Shown: positions 38,473 through 50,681 of the stretch, in pieces
Layout: each line of letters begins with the position of its first letter
How positions within the stretch are numbered: position 1 is the stretch's first letter
Origin: Alisma plantago-aquatica
Taxonomy: Eukaryota > Streptophyta > Magnoliopsida > Alismatales > Alismataceae
Direction of reading: 5' to 3'
NCBI GenBank assembly: GCA_963693085.1
Contig: OY856413.1
Location: 749,424,056-749,488,055, forward strand
DNA length: 64,000 nucleotides
The notes under the pieces: model-generated
Seen by the model: the letters and a program-made list of their open reading frames with translations, nothing else
What the model was told of the DNA's origin: nothing
Database searches by the model: none
Program-made: the position numbers and the translations under genes

Positions 38473-38864
38473 TCAGCCAAGAATACACTCGAGTGTATAG
38501 ATCGCACAGATACAGTCAAGTGTGTTTGCATATTAAGACTTTTTTTACAAGATTTAAACCATTGATCTTCATTGTCGTACTATAATTAGGCTACATACAA
38601 ATTTTGAGCCCATTTGGATGAGTGTAAGTCACTCATCCGAGGGCAACAAAATTGACGCACGAAAATAATTTGAAATGCATAATTTTTGTGGTCCTTATGA
38701 AATGACCTTTAAATGTCCAAATGTGCTCAAATTTTTTATATGAGTTATTCACAAGAGGATTAAGAAGATCAACATATTAGATTTTTGAAAAAAAATATTA
38801 CATCATTAAAAACAACTTGACTGTATTCTGCTTCGAATACACTCAAGTGTATTCTAGCCTGACT
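38471..38864 (-). mobile_element. MITE copy 2, about 394 bp, inverted
   Basis: Same family as 8476-8866 in the opposite sense. The left end is AGTCAGCCAAGAATACACTC, and the right end is the inverse of AGTCAGGCTAGAATACACTT. Internal words match copy 1 read backwards: TTTAAACCATTGATCTTCAT, GTAAGTCACTCATCCGAGGG, TTTGAAATGCATAA. (GA)n lies left and (CT)n right. Confidence 0.85.
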
Positions 38865-38879
38865 CTCTCTCTCTATCTT

Positions 38880-38939
<60 letters not shown>

Positions 38940-38956
38940 TAGAGAGAGACAGAGAG
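38865..38956. repeat. (CT)n(TA)n(GA)n self-complementary spacer
   Basis: A CT run, about 30 bp of TA, then a GA run join MITE copies 2 and 3. The order makes the whole spacer a potential hairpin. Confidence 0.95.
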
Positions 38957-39470
<514 letters not shown>

Positions 39471-39479
39471 TAGAGAGTG

Positions 39480-40060
39480 GGTAACTAAATCTCGCTACCC
39501 GGCACTGTTGCGCTGTCTGCCTCTTTCCCTACGCGTGACCGAAGCTTCTGTAAATCTCCATTGTTCAGCGGTTCTCCTCTGATCTCCTCCGCCGCTGGCA
39601 AGCATCCGCCGCTAGATGGGCTGCTATCGTCCATCTGCCGTAGAGTATTGGGGTTTCTATTCGTTGCTCCGGCTTCTCCCTCTCCTCCGCCCCTCTTCAA
39701 TCTAGGAGCTCTAATTGACGGCTCGGCTATTGCTTCCTAAGCTACATTGACAGTGACAAGGTCTCCTTCTGTATCGATCAAGTGCTCCAAGTGTGTCTAC
39801 ATCTTGCCCATCCTTCCCCTAGAGCAGTGCCCCGATCTAAAAGCGACGCCCGACCTAGAAGGGAACCATTCTCTGCTATCCTTTTTATCTCTCACCTGTT
39901 TGCGATGACCTCCCCTACTCAGCCTTGATCCGGCTACCTCCAGCGGCCTGCAGTGATGCCCTAGGCACCTCAAAGGAGCGACGACGCTCCAAGATAGTTC
40001 AAGTGAATGCCTGCAGAACTTGTCAAGCAGTAGTGTTGATCAATTCTTCTCTCTATTAAG
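39480..40060 (+). other. GC-rich 5' leader of the transposase gene
   Basis: Much richer in G+C than surrounding DNA, with CCGCCGCTGGC-like triplet-rich text near 39585-39615. It looks like an untranslated first exon or promoter-proximal region. In the frame of the transposase a TGA at 40037-40039 closes it, so translation cannot start here. Confidence 0.45.
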
Positions 40061-40367
40061 GTACTCTGTCATTACCCCTTTTCTGCAATTGTCGGCTTGT
40101 TTGAGAATTGTGCCGCTCTGGGCCTCGCCTGGCCTTGTTTTCTTACTTCCTACCTTCGACGACATGTACGAGATGTGCCCAATGTAGTAGCTTTTTCAAA
40201 TCCTTGCTCTTTTTTCTAGTTGTTTTGAAGCTCACTTGGAAAGCTACATATAACCTTATTTGTCCAAGTTACCTTTGTGTATTTTCTTCTTCAATTCAAG
40301 TGTTTGTGTCCAACTCAGAAATCTATTTTATTCTGATTTGTAATTTAGAATACAAATCTTCTTGCAG
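40061..40367 (+). other. Candidate 5'-leader intron (307 bp)
   Basis: Donor TTAAG|GTACTC and acceptor TCTTCTTGCAG|TTACTC; the interior is T-rich before the acceptor. Prediction from splice-site appearance only. The acceptor falls exactly at the start of the 5' GTTACTC array. Confidence 0.45.
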
Positions 40368-40469
40368 TTACTCATTTGTTATGTTGGGTTACTCTTCGAC
40401 CTGATAGAGTTACTCTCTGATGTTTTAGGGTTACTCCTCTGTCCTGCTGAGTTACTCCCAAATGCTGTA
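40367..40469 (+). repeat. 5' GTTACTC array: five units, exact 21-bp step
   Basis: GTTACTC at 40367, 40388, 40409, 40430 and 40451, ending directly before the transposase ATG. Units share only the 7-bp core; the other 14 bases differ. The array is open in the transposase frame, each core reading Leu-Leu every seven residues, but no ATG lies in it. Confidence 0.92.
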
Positions 40470-42700
40470 ATGGATCCCAACCTTGATATAGATGCTTCTA
40501 ATTCAAATGTCGGCCTTGATAATGATAATGCTAATTCTTATCCTTCTGTTGGTGCTTCCACTCTGCCCCCAGCTGCAGTTCCTAAAATTGGTCTCCACTT
40601 TGGAAGTTTAGATGAAGCTATCTCATTCTATTCTAGCTACGCTGGCATGATTGGTTTTAATATCAGGAAAGATGACAACAAGTATGAACGGGGAACTAAC
40701 ATTCTCATTGCCAAAGATCTGGTTTGTGAAAAGAAGGGTACAATGGGTTGTTCTAAGAGGTCAAGAGGGCTTTTGAGCCCCGTTTGTGATAAAGTGGGTA
40801 AGTTGCAAAAAAATCTATCTAAGAAGCACAAGCGGTCTGTGAAGAGGTGTGGTTGTGGAGCCATGATCCGATTCACACTAGACAAGTCCTCATCCATGTG
40901 GGTTGTGACAGCCTTTGTTGAGGAACACAACCACGATCTTGTTGATGATGCACATCTATGTTACCTGAAGTGTAACTCGTCTCTTGATGAAACTCAAAAG
41001 GATATCCTTTATTCCATGAGCCAAGCTAACATACATGTATCGAGACAAATCGCATTGATGGCATCCGAGTCTGGCGGCTATGAAAATCTAACATTTACCA
41101 GTAGACTAGCTCATGGACACATCAGTAGCAAGAGGAAAGAGTCGGCCAAGTACGACGTCGACATGGTCTTGGATTGGTTTGCCAAGTTTAAGGTACTCGA
41201 TCAGAAATTCTTCTATACATACCAAAATGATCATGATTGTTGCTTGACTCATCTATTTTGGGTTGATCCTATTTCTGTTGAAGATTGCGAGTTGTTTGGC
41301 CATGTGATTGTTTTTTACACCACCTACCACACCAACAAGTATTTGATGGTTTTTGGAATGTTTGGTGGTGTTGATCACCATCGTAAGACGGTCTTTTTTG
41401 CTTCAGCTCTTATGTTTGATGAGAAGTATGAGTCATTTTTCTGGGTTTTCAAGTAGTATCTACTTTGTTTTGGCAAAGAGTCGGTTTCCATCATAACCGA
41501 TCAAGACTCGGCTATGAATGATGCTATCCTTACTATTTTTTGAATTGCAAGCATCACTTCTGCAGCTGGCACATCCTACAGAAGCTTCCCTCTAAGCTTG
41601 GTGGTCTTCCTAACAAGGACTAGATCATAAGCTCCTTGAATGATTGCGTGTGGAATGTGGATGATGTCTGTATATTTGAAGAGAGGTGTGATTCTGTTGT
41701 TGAGGAGTATGGTCTATCTTTCATTACTTGGTTGTCTGACATGTATGCGATGCGTTCGGAGTGGGTTATGTGCTATATGTAGTCTTCCTTCTTTGCGGGC
41801 ATGAGGACAACGCAGAGGAGTGAGAGCTTGAATGCATTCCTTAGAAGCCATGTGAATAGTAGGAAGACTCTCTTTGAACTTGTATGTTCATTGGAGACTA
41901 CGTACTCTCATGTATGGGAGATTGAAAATTTCAAAGACTTTGAAGACGAGTATAGTAATCTCCTTTTGTCATCACTGTGGCCTCTGGAGGAGCAAATGAG
42001 AGGTATATACACCAAGTCAATCTTTAAGATCTTTCAGAGTGAGGTTCATCAAAGCATGATCTACAATGTAAAGGAAGCTTCAGAAGAAGGTGTGTTTGAA
42101 GTGTATCGTGTCGGTGGCCTTGGATCTGCCCGCATCTTGAAGAAAAAGTCATCGAGTGAGATTGTTTCTTGCAACTGTTGCATGTTGGAATTCAAAGGTA
42201 TCCCTTGCAGGCACATCCTATCTTATTTGAAGAGTCGTGACTTTTGCACTCTTCCCGAGCCATACATACTTAAGAGGTGGACCAAAGGGTACATAGAACA
42301 TCCTTTGATTTTTTGCAAAGTGTCAGTTAGTCATCCATCCACTGGGAGGACTCTTAAGCTTGTTTCTGCCTGCAATTCGATTATGAACATAGCGTGTAGG
42401 AACAATGATGTAGATCTTTGCCATGAAAAACGGTTAGCCTTGCAAAATGAGCTGTTAGAATTGGATCTCACTGATATTGGTGTAGATGCAGGTGCTGGTG
42501 TAACTACTTCAAATACAACTTCTTCTTTCACTGTCAAGGTTCATATCCCCAATGTTTGCAAAACTAAGGGGAGACCCAAATCCACAGATGTGAGGTTTAA
42601 ATCTGGAGTTGAGAATGCCCAGTCTAAAAGAGAGAGGTCATGCAAGATTTGCTTAGAGTTTGATGTTAACCATGATAGCAGGAACTGTCCTAAGAAGTAG
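40470..42700 (+). pseudogene. FAR1/MULE-type transposase, broken
   Basis: Mutator-family transposase related to plant FAR1/FHY3. The ATG at 40470 is chosen because upstream in-frame text is repeat without a start codon. Residues about 39-145: FAR1 DNA-binding zinc domain (GLHFGSLDEAISFYSSYAG… CGCGAMIRF… EEHNHDL). Then the MULE catalytic domain: FWVDP, TTYHTNKYLMVFG, ITDQDSAMNDAI, SWHILQKLP, TTQRSESLNAFLRS. The expected first catalytic Asp (FDTTY) reads FYTTY. A SWIM zinc finger (CNC…GIPCRHIL) and a C-terminal knuckle (CKICLEFDVNHDSRNC) follow. Breaks: TAG at 41454, a frameshift near 41530-41543, TAG at 41621 and TAG at 41780. The second half is open from 41783 to 42700. Confidence 0.92.
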
Positions 42701-43537
42701 TCCATTCTACAGTGATGCTCTTTCTAGACTATCTGTTGTCATTGTTTACTTCTCAATGACTATATATGGTGTTGCTTGTGTTGTTTTTTGTGTTTGATGT
42801 TTATATTTGTTATCTTATCCTGCTACTGATCTATTCTGTTCTTCTCTTCCAGCTCCTGGTGCTGCTCGCTAAGCTTTATTTTCTGCTATTGTTGTTGATT
42901 GTGGGGAGCATCCTGGTGCTACTTATTGTGGTTTTGTTTGTTCTTTTATCATGCGATTGGGAGCTTTTACTGCTGTTACAATTCATGGATATGTGCTACT
43001 GCTAATGCTCTTGTGATGTGCTACTACTTCTACTTCTGCTGATGGTTATGTGCTACTGCTACTTTTAGTGTGATGAGCTGCTGCTGCTACTGCTGTTAAG
43101 ATCATTCTTGTTTTGCTGATTGGGAGTTTCTGCTACTATTTCTACTGCTCGTGTTCTAGTATTGTTGCTACTGCTATTGATGTATATGTGGTTCTATCTT
43201 TTATAGTGGAGTTTGTAGTTGATTAGTATGTCAGTGAGGCATGTTCAAATCTGTAATGGGTTGTTCTTTTTGTGTAGTTTTGTGAAAGTGATTTTGTAAC
43301 CTTCTATGTACTTCACTTGTGTTTGTAATCTATATTTGTGTTACCTTGTGCTCCAACAGTTGTATGTATACTCTAAATATGTTACAAAGAATATGCTCTG
43401 ATCAGTTGTTATTCTTTTTGACGAATATGTGTTTGTCTTTGTGTGCAATGGATACTCTTAGTGTTGTCACATTTACTCTTACAAAGTATAAGAGTAACTA
43501 AGTTTGAATCATAATGTTTCTTTTCTAGGCTATCACT
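42701..43537 (+). other. 3' region of the transposase gene, T-rich with CTGCTACTG repeats
   Basis: Low-complexity text: TGCTACTGCT and CTGCTGCTACTG words concentrate at 42960-43180. No further gene is visible; open frames on the plus strand are Leu/Val-rich because of the repeats. It probably holds the transcript 3' end. Confidence 0.5.
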
Positions 43538-43986
43538 GTTACTCGTATTGCTGTTAGAGTTACTCGTAGTGCTCGTTCAATTACTCGCAGGGTTGTCACA
43601 GTTACTCGTATTGTTTTCACAGTTACTCTAACTGCTATTTGAGTTACTCGTAGTGCTCGTTCAGTTACTCACATTGTTGTCATAGTTACTCGTAGTGTTT
43701 CACAGTTACTCACAGGCTTTTTTCAGTTACTCCTAGGGTTTTTTAGTTACTCGCAAGGTTTTTTCAGTTACTTGCATGGCTTTTTCAGTTACTCGCAGGG
43801 TTTTTTAGTTACTTGTAGGGTTGTGATAGTTACTCACAGTGTTTGTTCAGTTACTCGTAGGTTTGTGACAGTTACTCGCAGTGTTTGTTCAGTTACTCGC
43901 ATTGTTTGTTCAGTTACTCGTAGGGTTGTGACAGTTACTCATAGTGTTTTCACAGTTACTCTAACTGCTATTACAGTTACTTGCAG
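43538..43986 (+). repeat. 3' GTTACTC array, left half: 22 units
   Basis: GTTACTC (or a one-base variant) at 43538, 43559, 43580, 43601, 43622, 43643, 43664, 43685, 43705, 43726, 43746, 43767, 43788, 43808 and onward to 43976: steps of 21 bp, occasionally 20. Common tails are GCAGTGTTTGTTCA and GTAGGGTTGTGACA. Ends at TGCAG, the left target copy of the inserted Tekay-like element. Confidence 0.95.
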
Positions 43987-46019
43987 TGTGGTGTCTGACT
44001 CGCAAAAATGAGATTAACTAATGTGGAAGGGTATTATTAACAGCAGAATTACTGAAAATCACTAAAAATTAAAACCATTTATCAAGAGATCCATTCACAA
44101 GAAAACTCTTTCATTTAGTACCAAAGTAAACTTTACATACTGGTTCATATATACATTACATGCATCATTGCACCTTGAGGCATACACGCACAAAATCTCA
44201 GATCGAAGTATCAAAACACTAACTCCTAGGACCTGAGAGTATAGAGATGACTCATAGGACTAACTACACAAGACCAGATAGCCAATGCCTCCACCTGATG
44301 GATCACTGTTGTCCCTGTGACTATTGCTGCTGCTCTTCTCCTACAGAAGAGTTTCTACCTTGTCGTCTGCGTCTACCTAAAAACATTGGATCCCACGGGG
44401 GTGAGAAAATTATAAAAATTGCCCCAGCAGGAGATATAACTCTGCGCCAAAACATTGTCATTGCAGTTTATTAGGAATAAATTGAACAGTGGGATAATAT
44501 AAATCAATAACAGGTGAATCAACATCTATGCAGACTAGAGCAACATTCTTGTGCAATATTATAGCTATAATTTGATTAAGCAGCATATCTCATATGCAAT
44601 ATGAGTTAAATAAACATAAGTCCATTTGTAAGGACATGCTAAGTTGTATATCATCAATCAGTGTTTCTCATATTTCAATCTTATGCAAATACGCTACACG
44701 ACTGATTATATTATACAAACAGATTTAAGCTCTGAGGAGATGAGGTATACCGCTCATACTCCAACCGACCATTTCTAGAATCAAAGTTGGTACCATAAAT
44801 AGGTCAATGGAAGAGCCGGATTCCCATGACCTCCCACATTCTGGTCAGCACAGGACTACAAGCAGGACTGTGTCGACTACTCAAATAGCTTTCCAAGGTA
44901 TACTGGAACTTCTCTATAGAGTTACAGCGTCAACTGCACTCTCATCGGTAATCGAGAGCATTAATGTTTATCTCCATCGACGTGACATAAAATAACATTG
45001 GGAGATTAATGATACATCCATCCCAACCATCGGGAGATTTATGATACATCTATCCCGACACTTGAAGGATTGAGAGTTTTAGTGTTTACCTTCCCTCAAT
45101 CTCTTCACCCAGACATAAGGATATTTTCACCCATTTACCCCCGCATATTCAAAATATGTGAATTCCAGGAATTCCATAGAAAACATGTTTCACCATCACC
45201 AACTGCTGACGATGATGGATCTATGGTCAGAGCACTACATGAATAGATTCCACTTGATTAATTAAGTACATTTTTATATTCTTTTAGCATCAAACAAGTT
45301 CTCAAACACAACTTATTATAACAATGCTATAAAGAAACATGTACTATTTTCATCAATCTTAAAAAGGCATTGGGGACTCAGTCCCTTATTTCAAAACTGG
45401 GAATTCTCATTCTTTCTCAATTTCATCACCATAATCATATGGCTCTGGGTAATTAAACCATTGATTCATCATTAAGCATTGTTACCACTTTTCCAGGCAA
45501 CCATCACCTTCAGGTCAATTGACCAAGGCAAACATGATACTTGCTATTACAAGCATCACACATGGTACATGAGGCCCATTAACTCTCTTATTACCTCTTA
45601 CCAGGAAACAAGGTATATTATGGCACTCAAGGTTCAATCACCATAGTGAATTAAACATCATAGCTCATACCTGGCCATGATCATTATTTCAACATACATG
45701 CATGGTTAGCACAGATGATAACAGTGATATCAATTGCATAACATAACCATGCTCAACAAATATGAATTCACTATTCATGGGTAACACCACTAATCCCTTA
45801 CCAGGGTTAGGGTTTCCCATTTCATGTCATATGAGAATAATCGTCTCATTTCCACATCATAGTTATGGTTTGTTACCATATTGCCCAAAATTAGGGTTCA
45901 TTAACCAATACATAGTATCACCGTGGATTTGAGCTCCACAGAACATCAGACATCAGGGTTTCTCATGAAACCATCCTTGGTTAAGGCTTCACATCAAATT
46001 CACCCTATAAAAAGATTTA

Positions 46020-46155
46020 CATTCAATAATCCACAATTAGGGTTTACTATTCATCCCAATTAGGGTTTCATGTTCCATTACCCATAATTAGGGTTTACTA
46101 TTCATCCCAATTAGGGTTTCATGTTCCATTACCCATAATTAGGGTTTACTATACA
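46020..46155. repeat. 51-bp AGGGTTT-containing tandem repeat in the 3' LTR
   Basis: The unit includes AATTAGGGTTTACTATTCAT and CCCAATTAGGGTTTCATG. The 5' LTR has more copies at 59105-59285. The TTAGGG words look telomere-like but are embedded in longer LTR units. Confidence 0.8.
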
Positions 46156-46579
46156 CATCATCACCCTAAACTAGGACTACATCCACACCTTGGATTAGGG
46201 TTTCAATTATAATTGCCCTTGATTAGGGTCCTTGGGTTCATGATTAGGGTTTCATGATCTCTTTACTTAAGGATCATACCCTAAATCACCACATGAATTA
46301 AACTCATGTATCAAATCAATGTTATTATCCTCTCAACTTGATTAGGTCAAATCAGTCCTTCAATCAAGTTCATACAACTATGAATGACATAGTGTACCAA
46401 GTCATTGATCTTATCTCAATTAGGGTTCCTTCCTTAATTGACACTAATCCCTAGGTACTATTAGGGTTACAACCTTTGTACCTTTATTGATTAACCATCA
46501 TTGGATAATTGGAATCATCATTGACTTCAATATCCAAATGATTGAACCACTAACAACCTCCATGCAGTTTTGAAGTTTC

Positions 46580-46935
46580 AACACCAAACGGTTTTGTAAC
46601 CATTTGCTACCAAACGATTTTGAAACCGTTTGACCCCAAACAGTTTTGAAACTGTTTGGCCCCAAACGGTTTCAAGACCGTTTGGGCCAAATCAGTCCCA
46701 AAACCGCAAGGGCTCATTAGGTCAACCATCAATTCCATTGATCTCCAATTGTATCATTGAATCGACTATTAGATATTCAATTGAAGGAATCATCAATCCA
46801 AACTATTATATCTTCATCCATGGGTCAAGGATCAACCTCCAATCCACCAAACGGTTTTGAAACCATTTGGTCCCAAACGGTTTCAAGACCGTTTGGGATC
46901 AAATGGTCTCAACACCGTTTGCCCCAAAAAGTCTT
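46580..46935. repeat. CAAACGGT/ACCGTTTG inverted-repeat block, 3' LTR
   Basis: Several 22-nt interrupted palindromes with 10-nt arms CAAACGGTTT and AAACCGTTTG and spacers TG or CA, plus half sites. It continues after the nested insert at 50682-50800. It corresponds to 59690-60290 in the 5' LTR. Confidence 0.92.
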
Positions 46936-47080
46936 GAAATCATTAGGACCAATCAAGGATTTCTTCAATCAATTCAAGTAGGGTTTCCACTTGAAGGATC
47001 GTGCACACATTGGATCAATTAATTAAGTCCATTGGATCATCATCCAACCTTTTATTGAGTTCAGACCTCAAACGGTCAAC

Positions 47081-47085
47081 TAAAC
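47081..47085. other. Left TAAAC flank of the nested LTR
   Basis: TAAAC directly before TGTAACATCC; the same five bases follow the insert at 50677-50681. Confidence 0.65.
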
Positions 47086-48289
47086 TGTAACATCCCTGAC
47101 TTGGGTTATGAACTAACCCTAGGTGTTTTGCTTAATTATGTAATTAGATACTTGTGATTATCTTGTGGTATGTAATTAAAGCTCCTGAGGAACATATGTT
47201 TCCATTTTTGTCCTTTTTAAACAATGTTTTAGTATTGTTTTGTAATACAGGGACTTATGTGCAAATTACCCAATTAAAAGGGGTTAACTTGCAAATTGCA
47301 CATGTTAAGATGTTCCTTTGGTGTTGAGACATCATAATAATTAATATGATGAAGTATGATGGATTCTCCAAGTTTGGGCACCAAGATGCAACTTGTGGAG
47401 CAATCCTTATACTTAAAACCCTAATTTTGGTGTAAAGTGCAATTTACCCAAAATATGGGGTGCAACTTGTAAAATACACCTTTTAGAGTATCTTTATGAC
47501 TATTGGAATCAATTAGAGTAAAAATGATGAAGGGGGCATTTCATTTGAATAATCATATAATAAGGAACACCTTTGTATTTAAAATTTCCAAGTGGTAAGT
47601 AAGAAGACCCTTATATATGTGCAACTTAGTAATAAGTTGACTATCTTTGCCTTTAGTTCATGGTTTTAAAAGGAGTTTTCCCTTATAAATGAGGAGAAGG
47701 GACGTGCAAAGAAGAAAGGAGGGACCTAGATGAGAAATGGAGAACTAGTTGTCCTTATGTTGGATATAACCCCAAAGTACTTATACACTTTCCTTTGCAA
47801 CCAAAGACAACATTTCCTTTCTTCTATCACTTATCACCTTGCTTGGACCGACTAAGGAAGAGCTTTGGAGCTTTGGAGCAGAGGAGAACGACCAAGGAGC
47901 AGCTAGGTAAGTTGGGTCATCTTCTTGCTCGGATTCATGGAGAAAGTTGGATGACAAGGTTGGTTTTATGGTTATCTTACTTAGTTCTCTCTTTTTAGCC
48001 GATCTTTCCCAACCTTTCCTTGGAGAAACACCTTTGGCCGACCTGTGGAGCTCTAGATGCCATTAAAGGCTTGAAGCTTGGAAGCTTGGAGCTCTAGGAA
48101 CAACCATAAGGTGGGTTTTATAACTCTAAACCTTTTGCTTTTTTATGCATATCCTTGTTCTTGCAAATAAGTAGCTAGTTCTTCTTCTTCCCCACTCTTC
48201 CTTGCACTTTTGCAAGAAAAACCACGAAGTAACCGACCTGTTCTAAGGATGAAGATGATGGGCGTGAATTCCTAGGTAACTTTACCAAA

Positions 48290-49385
48290 CGACCTTGGAC
48301 CATTTGGTCTAAACGGTTTGCAAGACCGTTTAGATTCAAACGGTCTCCAAGACCATTTGGTAGGGTTGACCAAGTGAAGACCATTTAGAGGTCTATTGGA
48401 TATATATTAAATTAATCAATTACAAAGAATCATGACCTAATTGCAAACCAATCACAAGTTGAAGGCACTTCAACCCTCTAAACCCTAATCGGGTTCAATT
48501 GATGATTTCAAGGATCAATTTTGTTGAACTTTGGGTTGAGTGACCCAAACGGTTTCAAAATCATTTGGGAATCACCCAAACGGTCTCAAGACCGTTTGGT
48601 GACCACCCAAGACCGTTTGGAGGTCTAGGGTTAAGGTAATTTGACCAATTTAGGGTCCAATCACAATAGGTTGTTGAATTAATCCAAAATGCTGATTTGA
48701 GACTTAATTAGGGTTCAATCCTTATCAATTTGACTTAGATTTTGATGTGACTTTGGGAAAACGGTCTCAAGACCATTTGGAGGGTATCCAAATGATCCCA
48801 AGACCGTTTGGGCCAAGTTTGAGTCCAATTGGAGGTCAATTGATGAGTTCAGCCTCAATTAGACTCATGTTGATCAATGTTGATGGTTAACCGATTACAA
48901 ACCCTAATTGAATTGGTTTCAACCCTAATTGGCTATCAATTGAGGGTCAATTGAGTGTTCAATTGGTTAAGTCTAACCCTAATTGGCTCAATTGATAAGT
49001 GGTTAACATAGATGAGGTCAATTGAGGGGCTCAACCTTGAAAACCCTAATCGATTACAAGTGTTGATGCACTTTTTGGGTCCAATCGGTTTTGAGATGTT
49101 TGGACCAAACAGTCTCAAGACCGTTTGAATCCAAACGGTCTCAAGACCGTTTGGGCTCAAACGATCTCAAGGTCGTTTAGACTCAATCGATCTCAAGGTC
49201 ATTCAATTTCAAACGGTTTCAAAGTCAACTCACCCAAATGGTCAACAAATTGAAACGGTCTCAAGACCGTTTAGATTCAAATGGTCTTGAGGGTGACCAA
49301 GTTCAAACGGTTTGGAAGTCAACCTAACCAAACGGTCAACACTTCCATATGGTCTCAGGACCATTTGGAGGTTGAAAGTGTGTAA
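48290..49385. repeat. CAAACGGTCT/AGACCGTTTG inverted-repeat block in the nested LTR
   Basis: Many full and half sites; here the arms mostly read CAAACGGTCT and AGACCGTTTG with spacer CA (for example near 48580, 49110 and 49130). It lies 1.2-2.3 kb into the LTR. The insert also landed beside the same motif in its target LTR. Confidence 0.92.
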
Positions 49386-50114
49386 TCGTTTGGGGACTTT
49401 AGGGTTATGATTACTTAATGCTTTGAAGGTTTAAATGGTTCAATGGTTGTTTAACCTAAACCCTAATGATACCTAAAATGATGTTAAGGGGTTAAGTAAT
49501 TAGTAACTTGACCTATGATTAGATGATGTTGGGCATTACCAATGTACCCTTTAAGGGTTCAAGAAGATAACACATCTTGATCAAGTAAACCCTAATGAAC
49601 ATAGTGGTGATGACTAGACCTATATTAATCAAAGGTGACTTGACCTAACCAAAATTAGAGTGATGTAAACATCATCTAGTAATGAGGAGAGAGAAGGATC
49701 CTAATGTGAATAAGAACCAAGTAACATATCTTCAATATGTAAGAATGTACGTGATTAGGGTATGATCCATCAAGGTGAGATCATGGAAACCTTAATTATG
49801 ATGATTAATGAATCTTAACCTAATTTGAGGGCATCAATGATGATAGATTTCATACATAATGATGCTATGTGCTCAATTCACTATGAAGTGAATAATAAAC
49901 CCTAATTCAAGGTTAATAACATGTAATGTGAATAGTAAACCCTAATTTAGGGTGATTTGATGAATGAATTATATCTGGGGTATGCCTTTGAGTATGAAAC
50001 CCTAATTTCATGTTGTAACATGAGGAATCCTTATGCCTTGTAAGCTAAAGAGGTTCAATAACCCTATAATGAAGTGAACAAATCCAAACCCTAGAAATCA
50101 ATGGTATGTTGTTG

Positions 50115-50245
50115 ATCAGCACGATCGTGCTGAGGAACACGGCCGTGGTAGCTTGCTCTTGCACGACCGTGCAAGAGAGCACGGCCGTGGTATTATGTGG
50201 TTGCACGACCATGCAAGGGAGCACGGTCGTGGTGCCTATAAAGTA
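50115..50245. repeat. GCACGATCGTGC / CACGGCCGTG palindrome cluster
   Basis: Alternating 12-nt GCACGATCGTGC or GCACGACCGTGC and 10-nt CACGGCCGTG palindromes, five or six in about 130 bases, with decayed variants (GCACGACCATGC, CACGGTCGTG). It is a second palindrome type within the same LTR as the CAAACGGT block and is not seen in the other LTRs here. Confidence 0.9.
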
Positions 50246-50676
50246 ATTGAAAAGGTTTTGGTATTGTGATGATATTGTTATACATGCATATCTCGAATTA
50301 TACTAATCATGCAGGTGGTTAGCAAGAAGTAATCATAGCCAGGTAAAGGTTATGATATCATATTCATTGAAAGCATGTTATTAGCTTTATGAATAATGAC
50401 ATACTATGTTGCCTAGTTTAAATGGTAACATATGAGACTAATGGGTTGTAGGAGCCATGAGTAACATCAAGGTCATGCTGATTAGATGACTTATGATGAG
50501 ATGATTAAGAAATGATATCCATTTGATAACTGATGTGAGTTGGAATTGATACATTTAGTATTCTTCTTATATAGCAGTATTTTTACTAGTTAAATGTTTG
50601 GAAACATGTTTGATGCTAAAATAATGCTGAAATGTACCTAACTAATCAAGTATAATCATACCATGTAGAGACCACA

Positions 50677-50681
50677 TAAAC
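50677..50681. other. Right TAAAC flank of the nested LTR
   Basis: Identical to 47081-47085. Confidence 0.65.

Larger units (their letters stand above)
47086..50676 (+). mobile_element. Nested LTR insert (3.6 kb), probable solo LTR
   Basis: Plus strand starts TGTAACATCCCTGACTTGGG and ends ACCACA, flanked by TAAAC on both sides, as for an LTR with a 5-bp target duplication. No gag-pol. Landmarks match the other long LTRs up to CATGCAGG (50308) and TGATGCTAAAATAATGC (near 50609). Caution: related LTRs continue about 1.3 kb past this last landmark, so this could be a shorter LTR subfamily or a 3'-truncated LTR. Open frames such as 47795-47998 have no recognisable product. Confidence 0.7.

Noticed and set aside
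43772..44011. Open frame with Ser-Val-Thr-Arg repeated every seven residues (and 61868-62053)
   Set aside because: It is the 21-bp GTTACTC array read in one frame; 20-bp units break the phase and the frame runs into an inserted LTR.
46020..46260. Interstitial telomere
   Set aside because: TTAGGGTTT words are separated by other sequence in 51-bp units and occur at matching places in both LTRs of one element.
47795..47998. Plus-strand open frame in the nested LTR
   Set aside because: Short, without motif, in a long LTR whose relatives have no conserved frame there.
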